NCBI GenBank assembly: GCA_009777175.1
Contig: WRMI01000023.1
Location: forward strand, 1 to 41,346
Reading direction: 5' to 3'
Length of the DNA stretch: 41,346 bases
From: Marinilabiliaceae bacterium
GTDB taxonomy: Bacteria; Bacteroidota; Bacteroidia; Bacteroidales; Marinilabiliaceae
Below the pieces are notes generated by a model. It did not search any database and was not told the origin of the DNA. It saw only the letters and a list, made by a program, of their open reading frames with translations. Made by a program: the position numbers and the translations under genes. Each line of letters starts with the position of its first letter. Positions within the stretch are counted from its first letter, which is position 1. This document shows, one piece after another, positions 1 through 8,759 of this stretch.

Positions 1-1447
1 ATGGATAAAAGTCTGCCTTTGTGGGTCGACTAATTCCTCTTAATGATTCTGGTGCAGTTCCGCTGGGGTCGAGAAATTGGTGCATGGTTTGAGATCCTTG
101 ATTCCAATGATACCAAAGTTTACCATAAAAAGCAACTCCATTTACTAAATTATAACAAGGTTCTCCGTTACTAGGATTAGTAAAATTACTTCCTGTTAGT
201 GATCCTACAATTAATTTGTTTTGATTAAACAAAGGAGAACCCGATGAACCTCCCTGTGTAACGCTGTGACCGTTTTCAGTTTGAATAAATCTAACTCTCC
301 AATGTGCATTTTGTGCTCCCACTGATCCATCTGCTCCACTCCATGTGGCAGAAACAGCCGTGATATTGATAGTTGATATTTTTTTTACATCTCCCGCGGG
401 ATGATGTATACCTACTCCACTTGTTAATCCTTGGTTGTTTCTGTCCCAACCGTTGAAAAAAACATCATAATGTTCAGGGATGTTTTCGTTCAAACGCACA
501 AGCATTCCGTCTGCTCCTCCTTGAATATTAGTCAGTGCCAAAGTTTCGGCACCTACAATTGTCTGACTGCCCTGACTCGATATTATTCGAGGACAACCGG
601 GATCTTCAAAATTAAAATGATATACCGATTGATTCATAGTAGTAGGAGACATGCTCGAATAACAATGAAAGGCACTCAGAAAAAGAGGGTCAAAATCACA
701 AGAGGTATTATTAATCAATGTTCCACTACATAATGAAGAATAAGTTCCTGTCGATGTTACAATACGCGCTATCCCTTTTTTCTCATTTTGCCAATTATCA
801 CCCTCTGGACAATTAATATTTACCATACAAGTACCTGAATTTCCTGGACCGCGAAAACCTTCTTCCGGTAATAAACCATAAAGATTATTATACCCATGAG
901 CAACTCCGGTAATTTCAATTTCTGGAATTACAAGTTCATCGCTTTGTGGGGCAACATATTCGAGAATTATTCTATCTCCACCTACAAATTCTGTTGCAAA
1001 CTCAGCCCTTTTGGGGTTGGTCTTTTCTGTAAATGCACCTAATACCTTTGAACGATTAGGATTATATAAGAAAAGTTTTCCTCCCCTCGGAATAATAAAT
1101 CTGTCGTAATAAAGCATAATTGCCAATGCGTCGGGAGTATGGATTTCTAAAAGCCATATCTGTGTTCCGTCGGGCAAAATAGTCCATTCACCGTTGTTAA
1201 CTGCGTTTAAACAAACAGGAATTATTTTTGCGCATCGAGGAGGGTTACCTAAATTTTCCCACTCAATATCCTCTTCCAATTGTGAACGCAAATCAAAATC
1301 TGGGTATGCTTCAAAAATTGGAGGTGTTATCCTATCAAGATATTCAAAACTCGGTGGCGTTCCTCCATAACTGATTTGTGATAATATAATCTCTGGATGT
1401 AAATAAGCACCTAAAAAAATTAATGAAAATAAAATCTGTTTTCTCAT
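1..1447 (-). CDS. Secreted Lys-C-like serine protease, downstream tandem copy (3' part beyond window)
   Basis: The reading frame is open from the ATG at 1447 to the window edge (482 codons) with no stop. It aligns throughout with the neighbouring protease at 1450-5010. The start MRKQILFSLIFLG is a signal peptide and is the same in both copies. The chymotrypsin-fold triad is intact: His in SAFHC, Asp in GADGMLVRL, Ser in GGSSGSP. This is the pattern of lysyl-endopeptidase (Lys-C)-type S1 proteases; the cleavage specificity cannot be read from sequence. The visible part ends where the first PKD domain should begin, so PKD domains and a T9SS sorting domain are expected beyond the edge by homology. 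Only two bases separate its ATG from the TAG of the upstream copy, so it is probably co-transcribed and translationally coupled. Identity to the sister copy is patchy: near-identical ends and a more diverged middle. Confidence 0.88.
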   Translation of the reverse strand, partial: MRKQILFSLIFLGAYLHPEIILSQISYGGTPPSFEYLDRITPPIFEAYPDFDLRSQLEEDIEWENLGNPPRCAKIIPVCLNAVNNGEWTILPDGTQIWLLEIHTPDALAIMLYYDRFIIPRGGKLFLYNPNRSKVLGAFTEKTNPKRAEFATEFVGGDRIILEYVAPQSDELVIPEIEITGVAHGYNNLYGLLPEEGFRGPGNSGTCMVNINCPEGDNWQNEKKGIARIVTSTGTYSSLCSGTLINNTSCDFDPLFLSAFHCYSSMSPTTMNQSVYHFNFEDPGCPRIISSQGSQTIVGAETLALTNIQGGADGMLVRLNENIPEHYDVFFNGWDRNNQGLTSGVGIHHPAGDVKKISTINITAVSATWSGADGSVGAQNAHWRVRFIQTENGHSVTQGGSSGSPLFNQNKLIVGSLTGSNFTNPSNGEPCYNLVNGVAFYGKLWYHWNQGSQTMHQFLDPSGTAPESLRGISRPTKADFYP

Positions 1448-1449
1448 TT

Positions 1450-4400
1450 CTAGGTTTTTATTAGTTTGTATCTAAATGTACCCGAATTTGTTTTAACGAG
1501 AACAATATAAACACCTTTTGTCCAATCAGATGATTTAATATCTATACTTATGTTATTAATTTCGTTCAACTCAAACATCAAACGACCTTGCAAATCATAA
1601 ATATTAACAGAATGAATTATTTCATCACTTTTAATAACAAAATTGTCGTTGGTAGGGTTTGGATAAATAGTATTATTATCGGTCTGAATATCCTCTATAG
1701 AATAAGTAAAATCGTCGCCGAGATGGGTATAATGCACAACAATGTTTCCGGCAACTTTCCATTCTTTGTCAAATTCCTCGATACCAGACAGCAAAATCCA
1801 TTCACCTCTAACATAACCGTACACTGAACAAATACCTATTTCGTTTGAGGAGGCAAGTGCAATTTTAGCAGAGGAATAACTTAATCCTGATAAAACTACA
1901 TAAAAAGTCCCGTTTACACGAATCGGATTATTGTATTCAACAGTTGTATATCCATTTGGATTTATATCACTTCCTAAAATTAATTTATTTGAACCTGAAA
2001 CCATTTGGCCTGGTTTACCTCCGTCGTCATAATATAGAAAAACAAAATAGCTATTTTCTGACACATCTCCTTCCATTGCTTTAAGCTTAAGGTCTATTTT
2101 AGTAACACTCCCACTTCTACTTGTAGTAAATTTCTCGGCAATTGCGCTATATTCACTGTTCGTACCTATTAAATAACTGCCGTCAGATAAATTAAAATAA
2201 TTGTTTCCATTATCTCCGTATGGAATATTCCAAATTGTGCCAGTTCCGCCTACTTGTACATAATTGTATCTGGTAATTTCTGCCGTTCCAGCTTCATTGG
2301 TTGCAGATAATGTTACGTTATAAAAATCAGCAACCGCAGGATATGTCGCAGTGAAAATAGAATCTGTAAAGGTATTTGGATTTAATCCATGTAATTGCCA
2401 TTGTATTTCGTCAGGATAATCATTGGATAAATCTGTGAAAATTACATTTCCACCACGATTGCCAGCAAAAAACTTACCATAATATGGATAAGTTGTAAAA
2501 CCCTCAGATGATGAAGACATAAATTCGGGTGCAGGGGTTTTTGTATTGACAACCACTGTTTTCTGAATGGAAGATTCACCTAAAGTGTTTTCAGCTTTTA
2601 GATTTACATTGAATGTTCCTTTGTTATGAAATAATATTTGAGGCATTTCTTCCAAAGAGGTTGCGGGCTCACCACCACTAAATGTCCAATACCAATTTAC
2701 TGGCGGTCCGTCAGATGTATCTTTAAATGAAACAATATCGTCTCTGAATACTTGTATAGAATTTTCGGGACTATTGTTCATGGTAAAATCGGCAGACGGC
2801 GCACTCAATCCGCATGGAATGCCAATATTAAACCTAATATTTGGTCTTGAATTGTTAATATCGCCGTCAGTAGTTGGTATTACTAATGTTTCGGCAATCC
2901 ATTGTTGATGACAATTTGTGGAAGAAGAATAAAAACAATTTCCATTTTCAAAATCTTGTTCATCCGATACAACAGTTCTGACCATTACTTTTAAATTTTT
3001 GTTGCCCGAATATATAAAGGGTTTTGATAGTTCAAACGATACCCATCCTGCATTACTTGTCCAATCAGCAGCGGTTTCATAAACCAAAACAGCACCATCA
3101 ACTTCTTCTGCCCAGGTCGACCCAACAGTAAAACTATTGTCATCGGTTTCTTTTAAATAAATGTAAACTTTCCGCTGTGTATCAGAATTATTACCTGTAT
3201 TCCAAGCAATATTGTTAATATATCCTCGTGCATCCAAATCAAATTCACTTACTTTATAAATAGAGGAACTGAAAACTTGCATGTTTAGAGCACCTAAAGG
3301 AAATTGTGATTGCGATGTTCCTGAGCCGATAACTTTTTCTGATGGACATAAATTTTCTTTAGTAACAACGTCAAAAACGAAACTTTTAGTTTTTTCGTCT
3401 GCCATTCCTGCATTAATTTTCAGGGTTACCGTATAAGTTCCGGTACTATTGTATGTAACAGGTGGTGGATTTTGTTCATTTGATGATGTTGGTGTTCCGC
3501 CGGGGAAGTTCCATTCCCATGTTAAAGGATTATCTGACGAATCTATAAAATGGATGGGTCGAATAACAAATTGTTCTTCTTCTAATGGATAAAAGTCTGC
3601 CTTTGTGGGTCGACTAATTCCTCTTAATGATTCTGGTGCAGTTCCGCTGGGGTCGAGAAATTGGTGCATGGTTTGAGATCCTTGATTCCAATGATACCAA
3701 AGCTTACCGTATAAATTTACTCCTTGTGGATATGTACATGAAGAGTTACCGCCTGTGAGGGTACCAACAATTAAATTATTTTGATTAAACAAGGGAGAGC
3801 CAGAAGAACCGCCCTCGGTTACACTACGCCCTGTAACTGTTTGAGCAAATCTAACATCCCAGTGTGCGTTTGAAGCTCCATTCTCTCCCGGTACATTCCA
3901 CGTAGCAGATACAGCAGGAGTCAAAAATGTTGATATTTTTTTTACATCACCGGCTGGATGATGAATACATACTCCGCTTGAAGCAGGTAAATTGCCTCTG
4001 TACCAACCATTAAAATAAAGGTTGTAATGTTCTGGAATATTGTCGTTTAATCTTACAAGAATTCCATCGCCTCCACCAGCTATCGGAGTGGTTGCTAACA
4101 ACTCACATCCTGTCATAGATTGACTTTGAGTGGAATTTGCTCTCGGACACTTCGGATCCTCAAAATTAAAATAGAAAATTGTTTGATCCATTAGTTGGGG
4201 AGTTAAAGCTCCTGAAAAACAATGCCATGCACTCAAAAAGAGTGGGTCTAAATCACAAGATGTATTGTTTACCAAAGTCCCGCTACAATGCCCAATCCAA
4301 CCGCCACCCAGAGACATCTGGATTTTTGCTACACCTCTTTTTTGAATCTGCCAATTATCTCCTTCGGGACAATTAATATTTATCATACAAGGCTCGGAAG

Positions 4401-5010
4401 CACCATTTTTTAATATTCCATCTTCGTTAAAAATTCCATAAATATGATTATAACCATAGCCAACTCCGGTTATTTCAATTTCTGGGATTAAAAGTTCATC
4501 GCTTGGCGGGGCAACATATTCGAGAATTATTCTATCTCCACTTACAAATTCTGTCGCAAACTCTTTCCTTTTGGGGTTGGTCTTTTCTGTGAACGCTCCC
4601 AAGACCTTTGAATGGTCAGGATTATACAAAAATAGTTTTCCGCCTGCAGGGATAATAAACCTGTCGTAATAAAGCGTTACTGCCAATGCGTCGGGAGTAT
4701 GGATTTCTAAAAGCCATGTCTGTGTTCCGTCGGGCAGTGTTGTCCATTCACCGTTGTTTACTGCATTTAAGCAAACGGGAATGATTTTTGCACATCGAGG
4801 AGGGTTACCTAAATTTTCCCACTCAATATCCTCTTCCAATTGTGAACGCAAATCAAAATCTGGGTATGCTTCAAAAATTGGAGGTGTTATCTTGCTATCA
4901 AGATATTCAAAACTCGGTGGTGTTCCTCCATAACTGATTTGGGATAATAAAATCTCTGGATGTAAACAAACACCTAAAAAAATTAATGAAAATAAAATCT
5001 GTTTTCTCAT
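1450..5010 (-). CDS. T9SS-secreted Lys-C-like serine protease with PKD domains
   Basis: A 1186-residue protein. The start at 5010 (MRKQIL, signal peptide) is preferred to an in-frame start at 5097, because a -7 box at 5102-5109 puts transcription start at about 5096. Residues 1-30 are the signal peptide and about 40-210 an N-terminal pro-like region. The protease domain carries His263 (AWHC), Asp315 (GGGDGILV) and Ser403 (GGSSGSP). A PKD domain starts at about residue 500 (WEWNFPGG), then a cysteine-containing beta-rich module, two more PKD-like domains (WYWTFSGG, IQWQLHG), a beta-sandwich module, and a T9SS type A sorting domain (IYPNPTNDNF to YKLIKT). It is expected to be exported through Sec and T9SS and anchored on or released from the cell surface, degrading proteins outside the cell. 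Substrate preference for lysine is inferred from family resemblance only. Confidence 0.92.
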   Translation of the reverse strand: MRKQILFSLIFLGVCLHPEILLSQISYGGTPPSFEYLDSKITPPIFEAYPDFDLRSQLEEDIEWENLGNPPRCAKIIPVCLNAVNNGEWTTLPDGTQTWLLEIHTPDALAVTLYYDRFIIPAGGKLFLYNPDHSKVLGAFTEKTNPKRKEFATEFVSGDRIILEYVAPPSDELLIPEIEITGVGYGYNHIYGIFNEDGILKNGASEPCMININCPEGDNWQIQKRGVAKIQMSLGGGWIGHCSGTLVNNTSCDLDPLFLSAWHCFSGALTPQLMDQTIFYFNFEDPKCPRANSTQSQSMTGCELLATTPIAGGGDGILVRLNDNIPEHYNLYFNGWYRGNLPASSGVCIHHPAGDVKKISTFLTPAVSATWNVPGENGASNAHWDVRFAQTVTGRSVTEGGSSGSPLFNQNNLIVGTLTGGNSSCTYPQGVNLYGKLWYHWNQGSQTMHQFLDPSGTAPESLRGISRPTKADFYPLEEEQFVIRPIHFIDSSDNPLTWEWNFPGGTPTSSNEQNPPPVTYNSTGTYTVTLKINAGMADEKTKSFVFDVVTKENLCPSEKVIGSGTSQSQFPLGALNMQVFSSSIYKVSEFDLDARGYINNIAWNTGNNSDTQRKVYIYLKETDDNSFTVGSTWAEEVDGAVLVYETAADWTSNAGWVSFELSKPFIYSGNKNLKVMVRTVVSDEQDFENGNCFYSSSTNCHQQWIAETLVIPTTDGDINNSRPNIRFNIGIPCGLSAPSADFTMNNSPENSIQVFRDDIVSFKDTSDGPPVNWYWTFSGGEPATSLEEMPQILFHNKGTFNVNLKAENTLGESSIQKTVVVNTKTPAPEFMSSSSEGFTTYPYYGKFFAGNRGGNVIFTDLSNDYPDEIQWQLHGLNPNTFTDSIFTATYPAVADFYNVTLSATNEAGTAEITRYNYVQVGGTGTIWNIPYGDNGNNYFNLSDGSYLIGTNSEYSAIAEKFTTSRSGSVTKIDLKLKAMEGDVSENSYFVFLYYDDGGKPGQMVSGSNKLILGSDINPNGYTTVEYNNPIRVNGTFYVVLSGLSYSSAKIALASSNEIGICSVYGYVRGEWILLSGIEEFDKEWKVAGNIVVHYTHLGDDFTYSIEDIQTDNNTIYPNPTNDNFVIKSDEIIHSVNIYDLQGRLMFELNEINNISIDIKSSDWTKGVYIVLVKTNSGTFRYKLIKT

Positions 5011-5101
5011 TTCTAAATGTATTATATTTATACTATTAATTAACTGAAATTGAACATTATAAAACAAAAATTTTGATATTTTTACTTGCAATTTCAAGCT
5101 G

Positions 5102-5109
5102 CAAAAATA
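5102..5109 (-). promoter_or_regulatory. -7 box of the protease pair
   Basis: TATTTTTG on the minus strand matches the Bacteroidota sigma-A -7 consensus TAnnTTTG and predicts a leader of about 85 bases before the ATG at 5010. No clear -33 TTG is visible. It faces away from the promoter at 5162-5169, giving a divergent pair. Confidence 0.6.
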
Positions 5110-5161
5110 GTAATAATTTTTATTATTTCGATTTTAAAAATTATTTTTAACAAAAAAGTAT

Positions 5162-5169
5162 TATTTTTG
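5162..5169 (+). promoter_or_regulatory. -7 box for the DHH phosphoesterase / GldI genes
   Basis: TATTTTTG followed by CG sits 17 bases before the ATG at 5186, matching TAnnTTTG. The transcript leader would be only about 10 bases. Confidence 0.6.
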
Positions 5170-5185
5170 CGCCTTTATTTTTTTT

Positions 5186-6208
5186 ATGAAATTGGAAGAA
5201 ACAAAAATCGAACAGTTAAGAGGGCTGCTTTCTAAAGCAAAAAAAGTTGCAATAATACCTCATAAAGACCCTGATGGAGATGCAGTTGGAGCATGTATGG
5301 CTTGGTTGGAAGCCTTGCAAAATAATGATTATGAAGTTGATGTAATTTCCCCCACTTATGTACCTGCCAACCTCAGATGGATGAAAGGTTATGAAAAAGT
5401 AATTGTTTTTGATGAAAACGAAAAATCTGTCGAACAAATTTTAAATAAGGCAGATATGTTTTTATTTTTAGATTTTAATAATATTTCTCGAACAGGAAAT
5501 TTATCAGAACTGTTGCGGACTTTTAAGAAAAAATATAGTGTTTTAATTGACCACCACCTCGACCCCGATAAAGATGCGGCAGATATTGTTTTTTCTGATA
5601 TTTCGATATCCTCTACATGCGAATTATGTTACGAAATATTGACGAGAGTTGGTTTCAAAATTTCTGTCAATATGGCGGAAGCGCTTTTTGCGGGTATCAT
5701 CACTGATACAGGGAAATTGTCATATTCCTCATCGCATCCCGAAGTTTATAGAGTTGTCGCCGATTTAATTGAAAAAGGTATCAATAAAGAAAAAATTTAT
5801 CATGAAATTTATGAAAATACCAAACTTGACAGCATTAGGCTTATTGGACATGCGTTGCGTAATAAATTAGAAGTTATGGGTGATACCCCAGTTGCTTTTA
5901 TATCATTGTGTAAGAAAGAGTTGTATCAATATAATTTTCAATCGGGCGATACTGAAGATTTGGTTAATGTTCCGCTAACAATCAAAGGAATTGTTGTTTC
6001 TGCACTTTTTACACAAAAGAAAAATGGACTTATAAAAATTTCGCTTCGTTCAAAAGGAAATATTCCCATCAATGAATTTGCAAAGAAATATTTTAACGGT
6101 GGCGGGCATTACAACGCTGCTGGTGGTGAATTTTATGACAAATTAGAAAACGTAATTGAAATTTTTAAAATTAAAATAAAAGATTTTTTAAAAAAATATA
6201 AAATTTAA
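5186..6208 (+). CDS. nrnA: DHH-family phosphoesterase, NrnA-like
   Basis: A 340-residue cytosolic protein of the DHH/DHHA1 family, whose NrnA members degrade very short RNAs and dephosphorylate pAp. Metal-binding motifs are complete: DPDGDAVG at residues 28-35, LDFNN at about 95, DHH at 122-124, and FAGIITDTG at about 168. The DHHA1 signature GGGHYNAAGG starts at residue 305. The length matches the family. The ATG follows a strong -7 box, and the GldI-like gene begins four bases after its stop, so the two form an operon. The NrnA assignment follows family annotation; a c-di-AMP or other phosphodiester substrate cannot be excluded. Confidence 0.9.
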   Translation: MKLEETKIEQLRGLLSKAKKVAIIPHKDPDGDAVGACMAWLEALQNNDYEVDVISPTYVPANLRWMKGYEKVIVFDENEKSVEQILNKADMFLFLDFNNISRTGNLSELLRTFKKKYSVLIDHHLDPDKDAADIVFSDISISSTCELCYEILTRVGFKISVNMAEALFAGIITDTGKLSYSSSHPEVYRVVADLIEKGINKEKIYHEIYENTKLDSIRLIGHALRNKLEVMGDTPVAFISLCKKELYQYNFQSGDTEDLVNVPLTIKGIVVSALFTQKKNGLIKISLRSKGNIPINEFAKKYFNGGGHYNAAGGEFYDKLENVIEIFKIKIKDFLKKYKI

Positions 6209-6212
6209 AAGT

Positions 6213-6746
6213 ATGATTTTTGCTATAAGAATTGTCTGTTTGTTGATTTTTTGCTCTCTTTGTGGCTGTTCTTGCTCTCAAAACAAGCAAAAAATTACTA
6301 ATAATCCAGATTTAACTTTTGAAACTTACATTGAAATGAACAAAAAGCGCGTTGGAGAAGAGCAAAAGAAAATTGAAAAGTTTATTAAAGATAAAAATTT
6401 GTCAATGGAACGGACTGAAACGGGTCTTTGGTACAATATTTCAGAAGAAGGAGCAGGCGAATTCATTACAAAAGGCAGAATCGTTACTATTGGATATTCT
6501 GTAAGACTTTTCGACGGCACTTTGATTTATAGTTCCGACAAATATGGCACAAAAGAGTTCCTTGTTGGGCAGGGTGGAGTCGAAACAGGTTTAGAAGAAG
6601 GCATTTTGATGCTTAAAAAAGGGAGTAAAGCTTTCTTTATTATGCCTCCTCACTTGGCACACGGGCTTATGGGCGATGATAATAAAATACCATCACGAGC
6701 AATTTTACTTTATAATGTTGAAGTTATCGACATAAAAAATAATTAA
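6213..6746 (+). CDS. gldI: GldI-like FKBP-type peptidyl-prolyl isomerase lipoprotein
   Basis: A 177-residue lipoprotein. The hydrophobic leader ends in the lipobox LCGC with Cys19 as the lipidation site. A charged linker (about 25-65) leads to a single FKBP domain (about 70-175) that begins RTETGLWYNI and contains VGQGGVETGLEEGI and FIMPPHLAHG. Domain layout and placement directly after a DHH phosphoesterase gene resemble GldI, the FKBP lipoprotein linked to gliding and T9SS in Bacteroidota. It would act in the periplasm as a folding factor for exported proteins, consistent with the T9SS cargo in this window. The FKBP assignment is firm, the GldI orthology moderately so. Confidence 0.82.
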   Translation: MIFAIRIVCLLIFCSLCGCSCSQNKQKITNNPDLTFETYIEMNKKRVGEEQKKIEKFIKDKNLSMERTETGLWYNISEEGAGEFITKGRIVTIGYSVRLFDGTLIYSSDKYGTKEFLVGQGGVETGLEEGILMLKKGSKAFFIMPPHLAHGLMGDDNKIPSRAILLYNVEVIDIKNN

Positions 6747-6763
6747 TAATAAAAAAAAATAAC

Positions 6764-6771
6764 TATTTTTG
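6764..6771 (+). promoter_or_regulatory. -7 box before the second FKBP lipoprotein
   Basis: TATTTTTG followed by CG lies 26 bases upstream of the ATG at 6798, matching TAnnTTTG. It gives the second and third lipoprotein genes their own promoter. Confidence 0.6.
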
Positions 6772-6797
6772 CGTCCTAATAATTTGTTAAAAAATTT

Positions 6798-7448
6798 ATG
6801 AACATACTTAAATACATATACTTACTCCTCTTTTTGACTTTTATTTTTTCAAATGGTTGCCGAAAAGACATCAAAGCCATAGAAGATTTTTATACATACA
6901 TTGATATACACGACTATGCCCGTGATTCCTTATTTTTGTCCAACGAAGTTATTGACACCCTTAATGGACTTTACAAGAACGGCATCTATATAAAAATCAA
7001 TTCTTTAGGTGAAGGAAGAATTCCCAGATCTTACGAAAAAATTTATGTCTACTATAAAGGTAGATTATTGACGGGCAAAGAGTTTTCTACTCACGATAAA
7101 TTTGAATTTGATGAAAATGGTGATACCATAAAAGATGATAGCGGCAACCCTTATAAAATGCCATTTTCTTTTATTGTCAATAATACCAACGTAATTAGAG
7201 GATGGGATAGCGCATTTACAAAGATTCCCAGAGGGACAACGGCTACTTTTCTCATTCCACCCGAATTGGCTTATGGAGAGGTTACTCAAACACGAATTCC
7301 GCCAAATTCGCCGCTACGTTTTGACGTTGAATTGCTCTGGTTAGTCGGAGACCCGCTACCTGATAACTATACCGATAATGAAACTAAAATAAAATCTGGT
7401 CCAAATATTGAAATTTCTAAATTACTTGGACTGATAACTGAAAATTAA
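6798..7448 (+). CDS. FKBP-type peptidyl-prolyl isomerase lipoprotein
   Basis: A 216-residue lipoprotein with leader and lipobox FSNGC (lipidated Cys21). The FKBP domain covers roughly residues 65-195: YEKIYVYYKGRLLTGKEF, then NVIRGWDSAFTKIPRGTTATFLIP, then PELAYGE and IPPNSPLRFDVELL. The landmarks of an active FKBP (I-x-GWD, AYG, IPPN) are present, so this copy looks catalytically competent. It acts in the periplasm on prolyl bonds of exported proteins. The last residues, LITEN and the stop, are encoded by heptamer repeats (CTGATAA, CTGAAAA) that continue to the next start codon. The third gene starts 16 bases later. Confidence 0.87.
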   Translation: MNILKYIYLLLFLTFIFSNGCRKDIKAIEDFYTYIDIHDYARDSLFLSNEVIDTLNGLYKNGIYIKINSLGEGRIPRSYEKIYVYYKGRLLTGKEFSTHDKFEFDENGDTIKDDSGNPYKMPFSFIVNNTNVIRGWDSAFTKIPRGTTATFLIPPELAYGEVTQTRIPPNSPLRFDVELLWLVGDPLPDNYTDNETKIKSGPNIEISKLLGLITEN

Positions 7449-7465
7449 TAATTTATAACTGATAA
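7431..7465 (+). repeat. Five heptamer units spanning a stop and the next start codon
   Basis: The units read CTGATAA, CTGAAAA, TTAATAA, TTTATAA, CTGATAA. The block encodes the last residues and TAA stop of the upstream FKBP gene, and its final A is the first base of the next gene's ATG. It belongs to the CAGTTWT family (opposite strand) found elsewhere in the window. Confidence 0.7.
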
Positions 7466-8076
7466 TGAGACATTTAAAAATATTTTTGAAATTTATTTTA
7501 ATAATTTTTGTTATAATTGTTTTTGCGATGGGATGTCGTGATAACTACGATCTTATTGATGTTGAAAAATTGGAAGCAGAAGAGTTAGAATTGCTCGACC
7601 GTTTTTACAAAAGCAAATTATTTGAGGACTCTATTCTTTCTAAAGCGTTGTCAATTGATGGTCAAGGTAAGGATACTTTAGATTTGCGAAAATCTATAAA
7701 ATTATTCAGTGCGGTCACTTATAGGAGTGGCTATGAAGATACGGCTTCAGTGGGAAGAGTTGTCGGTTTCAGGTATGATTTTTATGCGTTGGATACTGAT
7801 GATAACGGCGAACCCGCACTATATCTTTGGTTTTCAAACAGAACGGCACACGAACCTGATTACTATACCGTTGGAAATGTTTCAAGTTCCACATTATCAA
7901 CTTGTTATGGAATAGATTTAGCAATTAGAAATATGTGTCTTTTCGATTCATGCAGGATAGTAATTCCGTCTGCATTAGGTGCTCAAACTATGATGAATAG
8001 TCCAAGTTTCACTGTTTATGATATGTATAAAACGATTGTCGCATATATTGAAGTATCATATCTGCCCAGAAATTAA
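7465..8076 (+). CDS. Lipoprotein with a degenerate FKBP-like domain
   Basis: A 203-residue lipoprotein (hydrophobic leader, lipobox AMGC, Cys24). I do not recognise it as a named family. From about residue 70 it follows the order of FKBP secondary-structure landmarks: VGRVVGFRYDFYAL where FKBPs have the first strands, YGIDLAIRNM where they have GWDxAlxxM, CRIVIPSALG where they have the viiPxxlaYG segment, and a last strand YIEVSYL. Catalytic aromatic and GWD positions are not kept. It directly follows an intact FKBP gene, so a duplicated, probably non-catalytic relative is the best reading. Its stop overlaps the stop of the convergent TonB-like gene by four bases. Confidence 0.7.
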   Translation: MRHLKIFLKFILIIFVIIVFAMGCRDNYDLIDVEKLEAEELELLDRFYKSKLFEDSILSKALSIDGQGKDTLDLRKSIKLFSAVTYRSGYEDTASVGRVVGFRYDFYALDTDDNGEPALYLWFSNRTAHEPDYYTVGNVSSSTLSTCYGIDLAIRNMCLFDSCRIVIPSALGAQTMMNSPSFTVYDMYKTIVAYIEVSYLPRN

Positions 8077-8714
8077 TCTAAATCGAAAAAAACCGTAATA
8101 TTATAAGCACTTTCGATTTTTACGCCATCTTTTTTTGCAGGTATCCATTTCCAATCATCTGGGAAAGTTTTTACAACATTTAATACATCTTTATCGGTAG
8201 ATTCGTCAAGGCTTTCGCTAATAAAACATTCAATAATTTTGCCTTCAGTCGATATTATCAGCGTCAAAACTACCTTTCCTTCAACGTTATTATTATATGT
8301 TTCAATAGGATAACCTAAAGAATCGAGTATATATATATAAGGAATCAATGGACTCCCAAGAAAAAGTGGAGGAGTATAATTTCGCCTTATAAAAAAATCT
8401 TCACCCGCTTGTTTGATTAAAATATCTCGTGTGAAATCGTATTGAAATTCAAATAGACTATTCAGATTAAAAAAATTCCAAATTCCTGCTCTTTCACCGT
8501 TTTGGTATCTACCTTTTTCTATCAGATGCTTTTTATAATAAAGTTCATACTTTCCGTCAAGAACGTTATGATTGTTGTTCAAAACCTGATAATGTTCCGT
8601 AAAACGTGTATCTTTCAATTTTCGAGTATAAACCTTTTGAGCAGAAACTTCAAAATTTATCAAAATCAAACATGATACCGTAAAAATGCATATAAAATGC
8701 CTATATTTTTCCAT
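8073..8714 (-). CDS. Secreted protein with MORN-like segment and TonB C-terminal-like domain
   Basis: A 213-residue protein with signal peptide MEKYRHFICIF...VSAQ (cleavage near residue 26). Residues about 45-85 include KGRYQNGERAGIWNFFN, a MORN/YwqK-type motif. Residues about 135-213 resemble the TonB C-terminal domain: VEGKVVLTLIISTEGKIIECFISES, then DWKWIPAKKDGVKI and NITVFFDLD. TonB-C normally contacts TonB-dependent receptors, but this protein has no N-terminal transmembrane anchor or proline-rich linker, so it is not a classical energy transducer. Such short secreted TonB-C proteins are frequent in Bacteroidota and of unknown function. It is last in the lpxK-pnp operon (45-base gap) and converges on the lipoprotein gene with overlapping stops. 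Confidence 0.75.
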   Translation of the reverse strand: MEKYRHFICIFTVSCLILINFEVSAQKVYTRKLKDTRFTEHYQVLNNNHNVLDGKYELYYKKHLIEKGRYQNGERAGIWNFFNLNSLFEFQYDFTRDILIKQAGEDFFIRRNYTPPLFLGSPLIPYIYILDSLGYPIETYNNNVEGKVVLTLIISTEGKIIECFISESLDESTDKDVLNVVKTFPDDWKWIPAKKDGVKIESAYNITVFFDLD

Positions 8715-8759
8715 TATCTACTATATTTTATTTTCAAAGAAACGGGTACAGATATCGTC

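Noticed and set aside
431..733. 100-codon plus-strand frame opposite the first protease
   Set aside because: It lies entirely antisense to the protease catalytic region, which is clearly the coding strand.
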